Assembly: GCF_003026815.1 (NCBI RefSeq)
Contig: NZ_PYOG01000021.1
Span: 19,668 to 83,667 of the forward strand
Reading direction: 5' to 3'
Origin: Photobacterium damselae
Lineage (GTDB): Bacteria; Pseudomonadota; Gammaproteobacteria; Enterobacterales; Vibrionaceae
Length of the DNA stretch: 64,000 nucleotides
Part shown: piece by piece, positions 19,326 through 30,006 of the stretch
Numbering within the stretch: the first letter of the stretch is position 1
Layout of the letters: every line of letters starts with the position of its first letter
Program-made: the position numbers and the translations under genes
The notes under the pieces: model-generated
Databases searched by the model: none
What the model saw: only the letters and a program-made list of their open reading frames with translations
What the model was told of the DNA's origin: nothing

Positions 19326-20985
19326 GAGATGATCCTTTGGTTGATCCTACCTTATGAGAGGCGGTTGTTGTGGTGTTTATGGCGTTATGATTGGGTTTTA
19401 ATATGCCTTCGATGATGCTAAAAACCCCAAAGCTTAATAGCAAAAGAATAAGTGCCGCGACACTAGCTGCTGCCATCTGGTAACTGCCCATGAGCTGGAA
19501 TAAGTACAAGGGCAGTGTTTGAAAATCTTGACTGCCAAATAGAGAAATAGCGCCAAGATCGCCCAAAGATAGCACAAAGCTAATTGCGACCGCTTGGGCT
19601 ATTGGATAACGAAGTAATCGCCATTCAACCCAGTAGAGACGCGAGAGGCCACTCATATTTAAACTGCAACATAATTGATTATATTGTTGGGCAACATGCA
19701 GCATTGGTTGGCTTAACGTCTTGATAATATAGGGTAGAGCCATCAAAGCATTGACCAAGGTGACAACCCAAAATGCGGCGCCATAGGCATCGGTATAGTT
19801 ACGCAATAATAAGAAAATACCCGTACTGAGCACTAATCCCGGAGTGAGTAAGATAATGGTTCCAAGCATTTCAATTGTATTGGCAGACCATAAACGGGAG
19901 CTAAGACGCCAGTAACGGCTCGTTAGGATAATGGCAACAGCGAATACGAAAGCGATCACACTGGCACAACTGGCAATGGTTAAAGAATTTTTGATTGCCT
20001 GCCAAAGTTCAGCTTGTTGCAGTAAGTGCCAAAACTCGTGATTAAGCCCTGCCACAATGACGGCAACAAAAGGTGGTATCACCAGCAGTAAAGAGGCGCC
20101 AATCCACAATCCATCCCACCATTTTGCCAAGGTGCCATTTTCAAATTGAGGCTGTACTTTATTTTGGCCACTTTCAATTGCAATCGGCTGGCTAAAATAA
20201 TGACTCAGAAGTACTAAACCAGAGCAAAGAACAATTTGCCATAGTGCTAAAATTGCACCGGTAGCTAAATCAAAGTCATAACGAAGCGCTTGATAGATAG
20301 CCAGCTCAATCGTGGTTGCTTTAGGACCGCCCCCCAGAGACATGATAACGGCAAAGCTGGTAAAGCAAAGCATAAAGACTAAACCTACAACATGGGGAAG
20401 TTGCTGCTTTAGTCGAGGCCAAGCAACAAAACGAAATTTGCTCCACCCTGTAATACCAAGATGGGCTGCAAGCTGGTGGTGCTCAATTGGAATACTTTCT
20501 AAACTCTGTAATAACAAGCGTACAGATAGGGGCAAATTTAGAAATACATGGGCCAGTAAGATCCCACTCAAACCATAAATATTAGGAGCAGGCAGTCCAA
20601 AGTGTTGCATCCATTGAGATATGATCCCCCCTTTACCATATATCGCAAGTAGACCAAATACGGCAATCAATACTGGCAATACCAAAGTCATGGCGAACAG
20701 TTTTAGCACTAAGGCTCGCCCGATAAATTGGCGACGAGAAAAAGCATACGCAATCGCAATCGCAGGGATCACACTGAGTAATGTTGAGTACAGAGCTTGT
20801 TTAAAGCTAAAGGCAGTAACATGACGTAAATAAGGATCGGTCCAAATAACCGTAATAGAGAGATCTTTAGCTTGTGAGATGAGAGCGAATAAGGCCCCCA
20901 TTACAACGGCCATAATAAGCCCAGAGCTGATAACTCCGGGCCAAGTTGTAGAAGAAAAACGCGAACTATTCAATTGAGAAACCAA
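19318..20985 (-). CDS. thiP: thiamine ABC transporter permease ThiP
   Basis: ThiP is the two-domain permease of the thiamine importer. The 555-residue protein has about twelve hydrophobic helices and two binding-protein-dependent permease EAA-type loops, in the fused arrangement of the FbpB/ThiP family; length is close to E. coli ThiP (536). The assigned start is a TTG directly after the thiB stop codon, without a clear ribosome-binding site; an in-frame TTG four codons later is an alternative, so the exact start is uncertain. Confidence 0.93.
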   Translation of the reverse strand: MVSQLNSSRFSSTTWPGVISSGLIMAVVMGALFALISQAKDLSITVIWTDPYLRHVTAFSFKQALYSTLLSVIPAIAIAYAFSRRQFIGRALVLKLFAMTLVLPVLIAVFGLLAIYGKGGIISQWMQHFGLPAPNIYGLSGILLAHVFLNLPLSVRLLLQSLESIPIEHHQLAAHLGITGWSKFRFVAWPRLKQQLPHVVGLVFMLCFTSFAVIMSLGGGPKATTIELAIYQALRYDFDLATGAILALWQIVLCSGLVLLSHYFSQPIAIESGQNKVQPQFENGTLAKWWDGLWIGASLLLVIPPFVAVIVAGLNHEFWHLLQQAELWQAIKNSLTIASCASVIAFVFAVAIILTSRYWRLSSRLWSANTIEMLGTIILLTPGLVLSTGIFLLLRNYTDAYGAAFWVVTLVNALMALPYIIKTLSQPMLHVAQQYNQLCCSLNMSGLSRLYWVEWRLLRYPIAQAVAISFVLSLGDLGAISLFGSQDFQTLPLYLFQLMGSYQMAAASVAALILLLLSFGVFSIIEGILKPNHNAINTTTTASHKVGSTKGSSHA

Positions 20986-21975
20986 TTATTGGGTTAGTGC
21001 TTGTTGCCATTCACGAATCCAACTACGACGCTCTTGAGCTATCTTTTCTGGGCTGAATTCCAGTGCTTTGGTTGGAATGGTTAACTGATCAAATCCCTTT
21101 GGTAGTGGTTCTGAAATCACAGGATACATCCAGTTTCCCGTTGCCATTAAAGATTGAAAAGGCTTAGTTAAGATAAACTGCATAAATTCATCGGCCAACT
21201 TGGGATGAGTGCTGTTTTTTAATTTAGCGGCGACCTCGACCTGCATATAGTGGCCTTCTTTAAAGTCTGCGGCTCGGTATTGCTGCTTGTTTTCTTCAAT
21301 AATATGGTAGGCCGGAGAGGTGGTATAAGAGAGCACCATATCCGCTTCACCTTGTAAAAACATATTATAAGCTTCCGACCAACCTTTAGTCACAGTAACC
21401 GTATGCTTTGCAAGAGCTTGCCATGCTTGAGGTGCTTTATCGCCATAGACAGATTTGATCCACAGCATTAAGCCTTGCCCTGGTGTTGAGGTGCGAGGAT
21501 CTTGGTAGATTACACTGATAGATTGATCATGAATCAATTGATCTAAGCTGCTTGGTACCTGTTTTAGCTTATTACTGTTATAGACAAAGGCAAAATAACC
21601 GTAATCGTAAGGAACAAAAATAGGGTCATGCCAGCCATTAGGGATATTAACTTTGCTAGTATCTACGCCACTTGGTGCTAAAAGACCGGTTTTTTTTGCT
21701 TCTTCAATTAGGTTGTTATCTAAACCCAATAAGACATCAGCCTTGGTTCGGCTACCTTCTAAGCGCACGCGATTTAAGATGGATACACCGTCATCTAAAG
21801 CAACGAAATTAAGATTACAGCCACACTCTTGTTCAAAAGCGCGTTTGACCTTAGGTCCTGGCCCCCAGTCCGCGGCAAATGAGCTGTAAGTGTAGACGGT
21901 TAATGTGGGTTTATCCTGAGCCATTACCGATGCCGATAATAACGTCAGTCCCAATAGAGGGAGTATTTTTTTCAC
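20986..21975 (-). CDS. thiB: periplasmic thiamine-binding protein ThiB (TbpA)
   Basis: ThiB captures thiamine, TMP and TPP in the periplasm for ThiPQ. The 329-residue precursor begins with a GTG start preceded by GGAG, and has a signal peptide MKKILPLLGLTLLSASVMAQ. The mature start, KPTLTVYTYSSFAADWGPGP, matches the ThiB family, as does GWSEAYNMFLQGEADMVLSYTTSPAYH. It is the first gene of thiBPQ and lies about 100 bp downstream of a TPP riboswitch. Confidence 0.96.
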   Translation of the reverse strand: MKKILPLLGLTLLSASVMAQDKPTLTVYTYSSFAADWGPGPKVKRAFEQECGCNLNFVALDDGVSILNRVRLEGSRTKADVLLGLDNNLIEEAKKTGLLAPSGVDTSKVNIPNGWHDPIFVPYDYGYFAFVYNSNKLKQVPSSLDQLIHDQSISVIYQDPRTSTPGQGLMLWIKSVYGDKAPQAWQALAKHTVTVTKGWSEAYNMFLQGEADMVLSYTTSPAYHIIEENKQQYRAADFKEGHYMQVEVAAKLKNSTHPKLADEFMQFILTKPFQSLMATGNWMYPVISEPLPKGFDQLTIPTKALEFSPEKIAQERRSWIREWQQALTQ

Positions 21976-22078
21976 TATGCGCTCCTGTGTCAGGCATCCT
22001 GCAGTGACAGTAAAAATGAGAGCGGCACAGGTTGGGAAGCTAGCTTAAGCATGATAAGAGTAATACTTAACTAGAGGG

Positions 22079-22165
22079 GCTTCTCAATTCCTACGCCAGC
22101 ATGATCTGGTTCAGGTTCGATGGGTTCTGATTACTCAATCTCAGCCAAAGGCACCCCATGAGAAC
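22079..22165 (-). promoter_or_regulatory. TPP riboswitch (THI box) of the thiBPQ operon
   Basis: Read on the reverse strand, this segment has the conserved TPP aptamer elements in order: P1 arm TTCTC, GGGGTGCC, GGCTGAGA, AACCC, GAACCTGA, then ATGCTGGCGTAGGAA and the closing P1 arm GAGAA. CTGAGA and GCGTAGG are the diagnostic thi-box blocks. It lies upstream of thiB. In Gram-negative bacteria such elements usually repress by translation initiation control or termination when TPP binds; the expression platform here (about 22000-22078) is not obvious by eye. Confidence 0.95.
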
Positions 22166-22226
22166 AGCCATATTGTAAAACGGTGGTTTGTGACAGGCTA
22201 GTGATTTTATCTAAGCTTTAGATTTG

Positions 22227-23027
22227 CTAGCGCTTTAATTCATTTAATTGCCAGTTATAGTCAAAACGCACCTTATCTAAACTCACAGGCTGTTTGCGAT
22301 AATGGTTAATATGAGCATTGAGCTCAGATTGCGAGCCAAAATCACTGCTGTACCAATCATAAATCGATGAGAGTTGAATTTGGTTGTTGTTAGCATTAAT
22401 GACATCGACACCTTTGGTGCTATTAATAAACCGAGTTGCCGCTTGATCCAGTAGGGTTTGACTGTTGCTTGCTGTAAGTGCGGTTGGCATTAAATCAGGG
22501 CAGCCTAAACTGGCACAATTGACAACATAATGAATGCGTTTATCTTGCCAGATAGGGCGCAAAATTCGATGTTCGATATCATTTAACGTCAATGACCTAC
22601 CATTTATGGTTAACAATTTTTCATCCCATAGACCAAAACTAAATAGCCCACCTAATTTGGTAATAGAAGCTATAGGATAGTTTTGTAAGATGAGATCAAC
22701 CGTTGCCGCATTATAGAGATTAACCCAGTAGGCAAATTGTTCGTTACGGTTTAGTTTCCGAGGATCGATTGCTGTTAATCCTTGAATATATTGTTGCAGT
22801 TGTTGGCGGCTTTGTTGCGTGACAAGACGGTAATTAAAATAGGTTTGATGAGGTGTTACCGTTACATATCGTGTTAGCAATTGTTGCCAGACTTGATGGT
22901 CTATAGTCTGCTGGCTAGTGGCATTATTGGTTTGCCAGTATGGCCACAATTGCGCTTTAGGTGCGGCCCAAATCCCAGAACTGAAACAGGCGCTGATAAG
23001 GGTAAATATAATAAGCCAAGATCGCAT
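22227..23027 (-). CDS. DUF547 family secreted protein
   Basis: This 266-residue protein belongs to the DUF547 family, of unknown function. It has an N-terminal signal peptide (MRSWLIIFTLISACFSSGIWAAP, cleavage near the AAP). The family core (about 90-220) includes RNEQFAYWVNLYNAATVDLI, FSFGLWDEKLLTINGRSLTLNDIEHRIL in two parts, and HYVVNCASLGCPDL with a conserved Cys pair. The ATG at 23027 follows a GGAG box; a TTG four codons upstream overlaps that box and is rejected. It lies between leuD and the thi riboswitch, with no evident functional tie to either. Confidence 0.88.
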   Translation of the reverse strand: MRSWLIIFTLISACFSSGIWAAPKAQLWPYWQTNNATSQQTIDHQVWQQLLTRYVTVTPHQTYFNYRLVTQQSRQQLQQYIQGLTAIDPRKLNRNEQFAYWVNLYNAATVDLILQNYPIASITKLGGLFSFGLWDEKLLTINGRSLTLNDIEHRILRPIWQDKRIHYVVNCASLGCPDLMPTALTASNSQTLLDQAATRFINSTKGVDVINANNNQIQLSSIYDWYSSDFGSQSELNAHINHYRKQPVSLDKVRFDYNWQLNELKR

Positions 23028-23088
23028 AGTAAACTCCAATAAACCGTTATTTTAGTATACGACCTTAGCTTGAATAAGATCCTTTCAG

Positions 23089-23691
23089 TTAAACCAAAAA
23101 TGATGGAATCTGTTGCTCAAATTCACTAATTTTCGCTTCATGCTGTAAGGTAAGTCCAATATTGTCTAAGCCGTTAAGTAAGCAGTAACGACGAAACTCA
23201 TCAATCTCAAAAGGATAGGTTTGGCCGTTGGCACTGACTTGTTGATTTTGTAAATCGACGGTAATGGTAGCGCCTTCATTGTGATGCACAAAATTAAAGA
23301 GTTCATCGACTTGTTGCTCGGTTAAGCGTACTGGAACCATTTGATTATTAATAGTATTGCCATAAAAAATATCAGCAAAGCTTGGCGCTATAATCACTTT
23401 AATACCATAATCATCCAGAGCCCAAGGTGCATGTTCACGAGAGGACCCACAACCAAAGTTTTCTCGTGCTAATAAAATGCTTGCACCTTGATAGCGCGGA
23501 AAATTCAGGACAAAGTCGGGGTTGGGGACTTGACCATCATCATCCAAAAAACGCCAGTCATGAAAGAGATGCTGTCCAAATCCAGTTCGGGTTACTTTTT
23601 GTAAAAACTGTTTTGGAATGATGGCATCGGTATCGACATTGGCCGCATCTAAAGCAACGACGATGCCTGTATGTTGTTGAAATCCAGCCAT
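23089..23691 (-). CDS. leuD: 3-isopropylmalate dehydratase small subunit
   Basis: LeuD is the small subunit of isopropylmalate isomerase, which converts 2-isopropylmalate to 3-isopropylmalate in leucine synthesis. The 200-residue protein has the swivelling-domain motif [15 protein letters not shown] and the substrate-binding region [12 protein letters not shown]. The ATG at 23691 overlaps the leuC stop as TAATG, giving tight coupling between the two subunits; an in-frame TTG two codons earlier is less likely. Confidence 0.96.
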   Translation of the reverse strand: MAGFQQHTGIVVALDAANVDTDAIIPKQFLQKVTRTGFGQHLFHDWRFLDDDGQVPNPDFVLNFPRYQGASILLARENFGCGSSREHAPWALDDYGIKVIIAPSFADIFYGNTINNQMVPVRLTEQQVDELFNFVHHNEGATITVDLQNQQVSANGQTYPFEIDEFRRYCLLNGLDNIGLTLQHEAKISEFEQQIPSFLV

Positions 23692-25115
23692 TAGCAAACT
23701 CCTTCTGTTGGTTGGGCCTCAAGGGTACGAATATCGACAAAATGCCCGGTACAGGCTGCTGCTGCGGCCATTGCAGGGCTAACTAAGTGAGTTCTACCTT
23801 CTCGGCCTTGGCGACCTTCAAAATTACGGTTACTGGTTGACGCACAGCGCTCTTTTGGGCCTAAACGGTCGTTATTCATCGCTAAACACATAGAGCAACC
23901 CGGTAAGCGCCACTCAAACCCGGCACTGATTAAGATTTTATCTAAGCCTTCTTGCTCTGCTTGTGCTTTAACTTGTTCAGAACCTGGTACAACGAGAGCT
24001 TGAACATGGGAGGCAACATGACGGCCTTTAGCAATAGCCGCGGCTGCTCGAATATCTTCAATCCGTGAGTTTGTACAAGAACCAATAAAGACTTTATCAA
24101 TTGTGATATCGCTAAGGGCTTGACCGGGCGTAAGTCCCATATAATTAAGCGCCTTAATCGCTGATGCTTGCTCAATGGGATCGCGAATTAATGCGGGATC
24201 AGGAATTGGCTCATCAATAGCAATGACTTGACCTGGGTTAGTTCCCCATGTCACTTGCGGTTTAATATCGGCACCGTTTAGTGTCACAACCGCATCAAAT
24301 TGGGCATCTGGATCACTGGTTAAGGTTGACCAATAGCGAATAGCTTGCTCTAGCTGTTCATCTTTTGGCGCAAATTTGCGGTCTTTAATATAAGCAAAAG
24401 TGGTCTCATCGGGAGCAATTAATCCTGCTTTTGCACCTAATTCAATTGCCATATTACACACAGTCATGCGTCCTTCCATTGAAAGGTCGGTAATGGCTTC
24501 GCCACAAAACTCCACCACATAACCGGTTCCGCCTGCCGCTGTGGTTTTGCCGATGATCGCTAGCACAATATCTTTTGCTGTGACACCTGGTGCGACTTTA
24601 CCTATGACCTCAATTTTCATGGTCTTAGCTTTCGCTTGCTTTAGCGTTTGAGTGGCAAGGACATGCTCAACTTCTGAGGTACCAATACCAAAGGCGAGTG
24701 CGCCAAATGCACCATGGGTTGCTGTATGTGAGTCCCCACATACTATGGTCATTCCTGGGAGAGTAATGCCCAATTCAGGCCCCATAACATGGACGATACC
24801 CTGATATTTATGATTAATATCATATAGGGTCACCCCAAATTCAGCACAATTTTTTGCCAGTGTTTCCATTTGAATTCGAGCCATCTCTCCTGAGGCTTGA
24901 ATATCTTTAGTTTGAGTTGAAACGTTATGATCCATTGTGGCGAACGTTTTATTTACTTGGCGTACTGAACGTCCTTTAGCGCGTAGGCCATCAAATGCTT
25001 GTGGTGAAGTAACTTCATGGACCAAATGGCGGTCGATATACAGAATGGGAGTTTCACCTGCTGCTGCAACTGCCACATGGGCATCATAAATCTTGTCATA
25101 TAAGGTTTTAGACAT
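23691..25115 (-). CDS. leuC: 3-isopropylmalate dehydratase large subunit
   Basis: LeuC carries the [4Fe-4S] cluster of isopropylmalate isomerase. The 474-residue protein begins [18 protein letters not shown]. It shows the aconitase-family signatures [38 protein letters not shown] and [11 protein letters not shown], whose three cysteines bind the cluster. The ATG at 25115 follows AAGGA by about 8 nt; a GTG two codons earlier is an alternative. It lies between leuB (33-bp gap) and leuD (1-bp overlap). Confidence 0.97.
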   Translation of the reverse strand: MSKTLYDKIYDAHVAVAAAGETPILYIDRHLVHEVTSPQAFDGLRAKGRSVRQVNKTFATMDHNVSTQTKDIQASGEMARIQMETLAKNCAEFGVTLYDINHKYQGIVHVMGPELGITLPGMTIVCGDSHTATHGAFGALAFGIGTSEVEHVLATQTLKQAKAKTMKIEVIGKVAPGVTAKDIVLAIIGKTTAAGGTGYVVEFCGEAITDLSMEGRMTVCNMAIELGAKAGLIAPDETTFAYIKDRKFAPKDEQLEQAIRYWSTLTSDPDAQFDAVVTLNGADIKPQVTWGTNPGQVIAIDEPIPDPALIRDPIEQASAIKALNYMGLTPGQALSDITIDKVFIGSCTNSRIEDIRAAAAIAKGRHVASHVQALVVPGSEQVKAQAEQEGLDKILISAGFEWRLPGCSMCLAMNNDRLGPKERCASTSNRNFEGRQGREGRTHLVSPAMAAAAACTGHFVDIRTLEAQPTEGVC

Positions 25116-25148
25116 GCTCACTTCCTTATTTTTGTCTGCCTGTGATTT

Positions 25149-26252
<1,104 letters not shown>

Positions 26253-26267
26253 TTAAAAATAATTGGC

Positions 26268-27809
26268 TTATGCGTGAGCACTGCGCTTAATTTCTGCGAT
26301 TTGGTTGGCGCGATGAATACTATTGATTACGTGCAGTAGCGCTTGACCTGAGGCTTCAACAATGTCGGTAGCAAGGCCTGTACCGTGATATTTTCGACCT
26401 TGATAGTTCGCAATGATATCGGCTTGTCCGAGGCCATCTTCGCCTTCCCCTTTGGCGGTAAGATCAAATTTATCCAGTACAATCTCATAACCTGTTAAGC
26501 GATAAATGCATTGATAAAGAGCATCGACCGGTCCATTCCCCACGGCGGCTTCACATTTTTCTGTTTCGCCACATTGCAGTTTGATACTGGTGGTCGCCAT
26601 GACACTACCAGACTGAACACTGAGATAATTTAGTTTGTAGTAATCGTCTTCTTCACGCACATTTGCAAAGTGAACTAGAGCTTCTAAGTCATAATCGAAG
26701 ACTTGCCCTTTGCGATCGGCTAGCTTTAGAAAGTCTTGGTATAAGGTATCTAGATTGTATTCTTGTTCGCTGTAGCCCAGTTGATCCATATGACTTTTAA
26801 CCGCAGCTCGCCCTGAACGGCTGGTTAGATTTAGGCTTTGATTTTTAAGTCCTATCGATTCAGGGGTCATGATCTCATAGGTGTTTTTATTTTTTAGCAT
26901 GCCATCTTGATGAATCCCTGATGAGTGGCTAAAAGCATTAGTACCAACAATAGCTTTATTGGCTTGAACCGGCATATTACACAGCTGGCTCACCATTTTA
27001 CTGGTGCGATAGATCTCTTCATGGTTAATCTGGGTCTGAACGCCAAGTAGATCGGAGCGAGTTTTAATGATCATGGCTATTTCTTCGAGTGAGCAGTTAC
27101 CCGCACGCTCTCCAATACCATTAATTGTACACTCCACCTGTCGCGCCCCAGCTTGTACAGCCGCCATTGAGTTTGCAACCGACATGCCTAAATCATCATG
27201 ACAGTGAACGGAAATAATCGCTTTATCGATATTAGGGACTCGGTTAAATAGATGTTCAATGATGGAACCAAATTCACTAGGTAGGGTGTAACCAACGGTA
27301 TCTGGAATATTAATGGTGCGAGCTCCCGCGCAAATTGCAGCTTCGACCATTTTGCATAGATTATCGATTGGGGTTCTACCTGCATCTTCACAAGAAAACT
27401 CCACATCATCGGTATAGTTACGGGCTCGTTTTACTGCCGCAACACCCATTTCAATCACGTCATCATAACTACGGCGTAGCTTATCTTGAACATGGATGGT
27501 TGATGTTGAGATAAAGGTGTGGATTCGAAAGGCTTCAGCCACTTTTAGTGATTCCGCCGCCACATCAATATCTTTAGCGACTGCTCGTGATAATGCACAA
27601 ATACGGCTTTGTTTTATGTTTTCGGCAATGGTTCTAACTGAATCAAAATCGCCAGGAGAAGACACCGGAAATCCAGCTTCAATGACATCCACTCCAAGAC
27701 GCTCAAGAGCAAAAGCTATTTGTAGTTTTTCTTTGACAGTAAGACTGGCTGATAGAGCCTGCTCGCCATCTCTTAGAGTGGTATCAAAGATAATGACTTG
27801 ATCATTCAT
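26268..27809 (-). CDS. leuA: 2-isopropylmalate synthase
   Basis: LeuA condenses acetyl-CoA with 2-oxoisovalerate, the committed step of leucine synthesis, and is feedback-inhibited by leucine. The 513-residue protein has the HMGL-like TIM barrel ([14 protein letters not shown] at about 9-22; metal-binding [26 protein letters not shown]). A C-terminal LeuA allosteric domain (about 390-505) follows. It is the first structural gene after the leader peptide and attenuator, so its transcription should respond to charged tRNA-Leu. Confidence 0.97.
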   Translation of the reverse strand: MNDQVIIFDTTLRDGEQALSASLTVKEKLQIAFALERLGVDVIEAGFPVSSPGDFDSVRTIAENIKQSRICALSRAVAKDIDVAAESLKVAEAFRIHTFISTSTIHVQDKLRRSYDDVIEMGVAAVKRARNYTDDVEFSCEDAGRTPIDNLCKMVEAAICAGARTINIPDTVGYTLPSEFGSIIEHLFNRVPNIDKAIISVHCHDDLGMSVANSMAAVQAGARQVECTINGIGERAGNCSLEEIAMIIKTRSDLLGVQTQINHEEIYRTSKMVSQLCNMPVQANKAIVGTNAFSHSSGIHQDGMLKNKNTYEIMTPESIGLKNQSLNLTSRSGRAAVKSHMDQLGYSEQEYNLDTLYQDFLKLADRKGQVFDYDLEALVHFANVREEDDYYKLNYLSVQSGSVMATTSIKLQCGETEKCEAAVGNGPVDALYQCIYRLTGYEIVLDKFDLTAKGEGEDGLGQADIIANYQGRKYHGTGLATDIVEASGQALLHVINSIHRANQIAEIKRSAHA

Positions 27810-27861
27810 AGTTACATCCTTTTGCTACAAAAAGCCGCATTCCTTGCGCTGAGATAGATAT

Positions 27862-27889
27862 AAAAAACCCGCGCTTCGGTGCACGGGTT
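27862..27889 (-). terminator. attenuator (rho-independent terminator) of the leu operon
   Basis: On the reverse strand AACCCG pairs with CGGGTT (the stem extends through weaker pairs around an ACCGAA loop) and is followed by TTTTTT. It lies between leuL and leuA. The CGCGGGT at the end of the leader peptide can pair instead with the ACCCGTG of the terminator's 5' arm, a plausible antiterminator. Confidence 0.85.
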
Positions 27890-27924
27890 GAAAGTTTTGG
27901 TTAAGGCTTTCTTCTGCTCATAAG

Positions 27925-27987
27925 CTACCCGCGCAATGGTAATGCGATAAGGAGGAGGCTTAAGAGGAGAGTGAAAACTGTTTTCAT
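27925..27987 (-). CDS. leuL: leu operon leader peptide LeuL
   Basis: This 20-codon reverse-strand ORF reads MKTVFTLLLSLLLIALPLRG then TAG. It has eight leucines, six of them in two runs of three, with CTC, CTT, TTA and TTG codons. It lies about 120 bp upstream of leuA and just before a terminator-antiterminator pair, the layout of a classic amino-acid attenuation leader. Ribosome stalling at the Leu codons when Leu-tRNA is scarce would favour the antiterminator and leuABCD expression. A longer frame in another phase, starting at 28000, covers the same DNA and is not favoured. Confidence 0.92.
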   Translation of the reverse strand: MKTVFTLLLSLLLIALPLRG

Positions 27988-28029
27988 TTAACTTAACCAT
28001 AAAAATTGATTTACTTAGTAGTACAAATG

Positions 28030-28057
28030 AATATCAAATGCTCAAGTGTTGCGTCAA
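28030..28057 (-). promoter_or_regulatory. probable promoter of leuL-leuABCD
   Basis: On the reverse strand TTGACG (28057-28052) and GATATT (28035-28030) are separated by 16 bp, with predicted initiation near 28023, about 36 nt before the leuL start. This fits a short-leader attenuation operon. The call is by eye. Confidence 0.55.
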
Positions 28058-28654
28058 GTGTTTATTTTTTGAGTGCTGTTTTGAAGTTAGCTAAGCTACA
28101 GGAGTAAGAGCTGTAAATTAAAATTACAATGGTTTTTTTAACTATTTATAACATTTCGGTTTTATCAAATATCCTCTAAGAATGAGATAAAGTACGATCT
28201 TATATTGAACGATTTTTTCTTTTATTCTCTGCAATTTCATCCCTTGCTGTTTATTGCTTATTTAGCATTAGAATTTGAAAAGCATTTAGCAGGCTAATTA
28301 TATTTAAATGATGAATTCGATGTGCGTGTGCATCTATTTTAAATAATAAAATAGAGATAAAAGTGACAAATATCTGACGAATTTCTGAATATTTACCTTA
28401 TTTTCAGATCTTTTTTGTTTTTTTATATATTGGTTAATCGATTGAAAAATATATTTTATTTCGTTGAAAAGTCCTTATGATTTTTTCTTGGTTATGAATT
28501 CGTATTTGGGTCTATTGGTTTCATCAATCTCTATCTGCATACTGATATGGCTCGCAAGGGGATTGCGAGGTAAATCATTTGAATTGAAATAAATATTATA
28601 CATTTTTATGCCCAAGGATGAGGCACTTAACAGTAGAACAGGTAGAGGCTAAAT
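28058..28654. other. AT-rich intergenic region between the leu promoter and leuO
   Basis: Nearly 600 bp with no convincing gene and a visibly AT-rich composition, including long A and T tracts between 28130 and 28460. The divergent leuABCD and leuO genes flank it, as in enterobacteria, where this region is a target of H-NS silencing and LeuO antisilencing. I cannot point to a specific operator, and no small-RNA terminator is evident. Confidence 0.5.
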
Positions 28655-29611
28655 ATGACACGTAGAAGTTCAGCTATTCATCCAATCGATAGTTTTAAGA
28701 TGGAATCGAGTTTACGTAGTGTTGATCTGAATTTGTTAACAGTGTTCGATGCTGTTATGCAAGAGCAGAACATTACTCGAGCGGCTCATAACTTGGGCAT
28801 GTCTCAGCCTGCAGTAAGTAATGCTGTGGCTCGTCTGAAAGTGATGTTTAACGATGAACTTTTTATCCGTCATGGTCGTGGTATTCAGCCGACACAACGC
28901 GCTAAACAACTATTTGGTCCGATGCGTCAAGCTCTACAATTAGTAAAAAATGAGCTGCCATCATCAATTTTTGCACCAGAAACATCGTCTCGTACTTTTA
29001 AGTTAGCGATCGGTAGTCCATCGGATATGCGTTTTGCGCCACGTATTCTTCGCAATATTGCCCAGCTAGCACCTAATGTAACGTTACAATTGGATGCTGA
29101 GTTGTGTGATGGTCTAAATCAGAAAATGCATTATCAAGAAGTGGATTTTGTGATCGATTATGCTCGTTTTGAAGAACCTGGCTTTTGCAGTACAGAACTG
29201 TTCCGTGATGAGTTAGTTGTTGTCGCTGCCAAACATCACCCTCGCATTGGTGCGCAGATCTCAGAATCTGAATTTGTTTCTGAAGCACATGCAGTTTTGA
29301 AATCTCTACCTAATAGCGGTAATTTTGCTGATCATATTTACAACGCACAAGCTGGCATTGTTGAAGCGTATCAAGGCGCAAGTTTGAGTAATATCTTATA
29401 TGTTGTTGCTCAATCTGAATTGGTTACGGTTGCCCCGCGTTGGTTAGTTGAAACGACAGCAAGCAATTTGGGCCTAAAAGTATTACCGCTTCCGTTTGCT
29501 AATAATATTGCTTGTGGCTATTTAAGCTGGCACGAGTCTTCGCAAAAAGATAAAGGTCACCTTTGGATGCGTGATCAGCTACTGCAAATTTGTGGTGATA
29601 ATCGTCTATAA
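28655..29611 (+). CDS. leuO: LysR-family transcriptional regulator LeuO
   Basis: LeuO is a LysR-type regulator that antagonises H-NS and affects stress, virulence and amino-acid genes in enterics and Vibrio. The 318-residue protein has an N-terminal helix-turn-helix (about 25-85; RAAHNLGMSQPAVSNAVARLK, with FIRHGRGIQPTQRA following), then a periplasmic-binding-like effector domain. The N-terminal extension before the HTH (MTRRSSAIHPIDSFKMESS) is typical of LeuO. The position divergent from leuABCD makes the assignment firm. A TAGAGG box precedes the ATG, and a terminator follows the gene. Confidence 0.95.
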   Translation: MTRRSSAIHPIDSFKMESSLRSVDLNLLTVFDAVMQEQNITRAAHNLGMSQPAVSNAVARLKVMFNDELFIRHGRGIQPTQRAKQLFGPMRQALQLVKNELPSSIFAPETSSRTFKLAIGSPSDMRFAPRILRNIAQLAPNVTLQLDAELCDGLNQKMHYQEVDFVIDYARFEEPGFCSTELFRDELVVVAAKHHPRIGAQISESEFVSEAHAVLKSLPNSGNFADHIYNAQAGIVEAYQGASLSNILYVVAQSELVTVAPRWLVETTASNLGLKVLPLPFANNIACGYLSWHESSQKDKGHLWMRDQLLQICGDNRL

Positions 29612-29633
29612 GATGATTCTAGAATTTTATTCT

Positions 29634-29657
29634 AAGCCGGCATTTTGTCGGCTTTTT
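29634..29657 (+). terminator. terminator after leuO
   Basis: AAGCCG pairs with CGGCTT across a 9-nt loop and is followed by TTT. It lies about 22 bp after the leuO stop codon. Confidence 0.75.
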
Positions 29658-29903
29658 AGTGTCTAATTACAGTAAATGGTTGCATATTAGTGTGATTGTA
29701 CCGAGTCTCTGTCTATTTTGTTATCTAACAGATGAGATTGGAGCTTGATTTTTTGACCAAACAGCGTTGCTATAGTGTGCAATCAGTTGAATTAAGGTGC
29801 ATAAGCAAGTTTCTTACAGTTGTTTACACTTATATAAGAATAGTTAATTACTCGTATTAAGCTTGTACAGTCAAAACGTTAGAGTGGGATCATACTTACA
29901 ATA

Positions 29904-29920
29904 CCATGATTTTATCATGG
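29904..29920. repeat. perfect short inverted repeat in the leuO-acyl-CoA ligase spacer
   Basis: CCATGAT and ATCATGG flank a TTT centre. A T run starts about 13 nt downstream, so this could be a weak terminator, but the symmetry would also suit a dimeric repressor. It lies about 90 bp before the acyl-CoA ligase gene. Confidence 0.45.
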
Positions 29921-29970
29921 ATTATGGTTGGCTTTTTTAATGCTCGACTGTAGACTGCACTTCCATAATA

Positions 29971-29988
29971 AGCTTACAGGTGTAAGCT
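29971..29988. promoter_or_regulatory. candidate operator: perfect 8-bp inverted repeat before the acyl-CoA ligase gene
   Basis: AGCTTACA and TGTAAGCT are separated by GG and end 18 bp before the start codon at 30007. The spacing of two half-sites of 8 bp suits a dimeric regulator, or an RNA hairpin near the ribosome-binding site. It does not match the FadR consensus (TGGTNNGACCA) known for fad genes. Confidence 0.45.
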
Positions 29989-30006
29989 CAAATAATTAGA
30001 GTTACT

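Noticed and set aside
27812..28000. 62-codon reverse-strand ORF over the leu leader
   Set aside because: It is in a different frame from the leucine-rich leader, which has the codon pattern, stop position and attenuator expected; the longer frame has no recognisable features.
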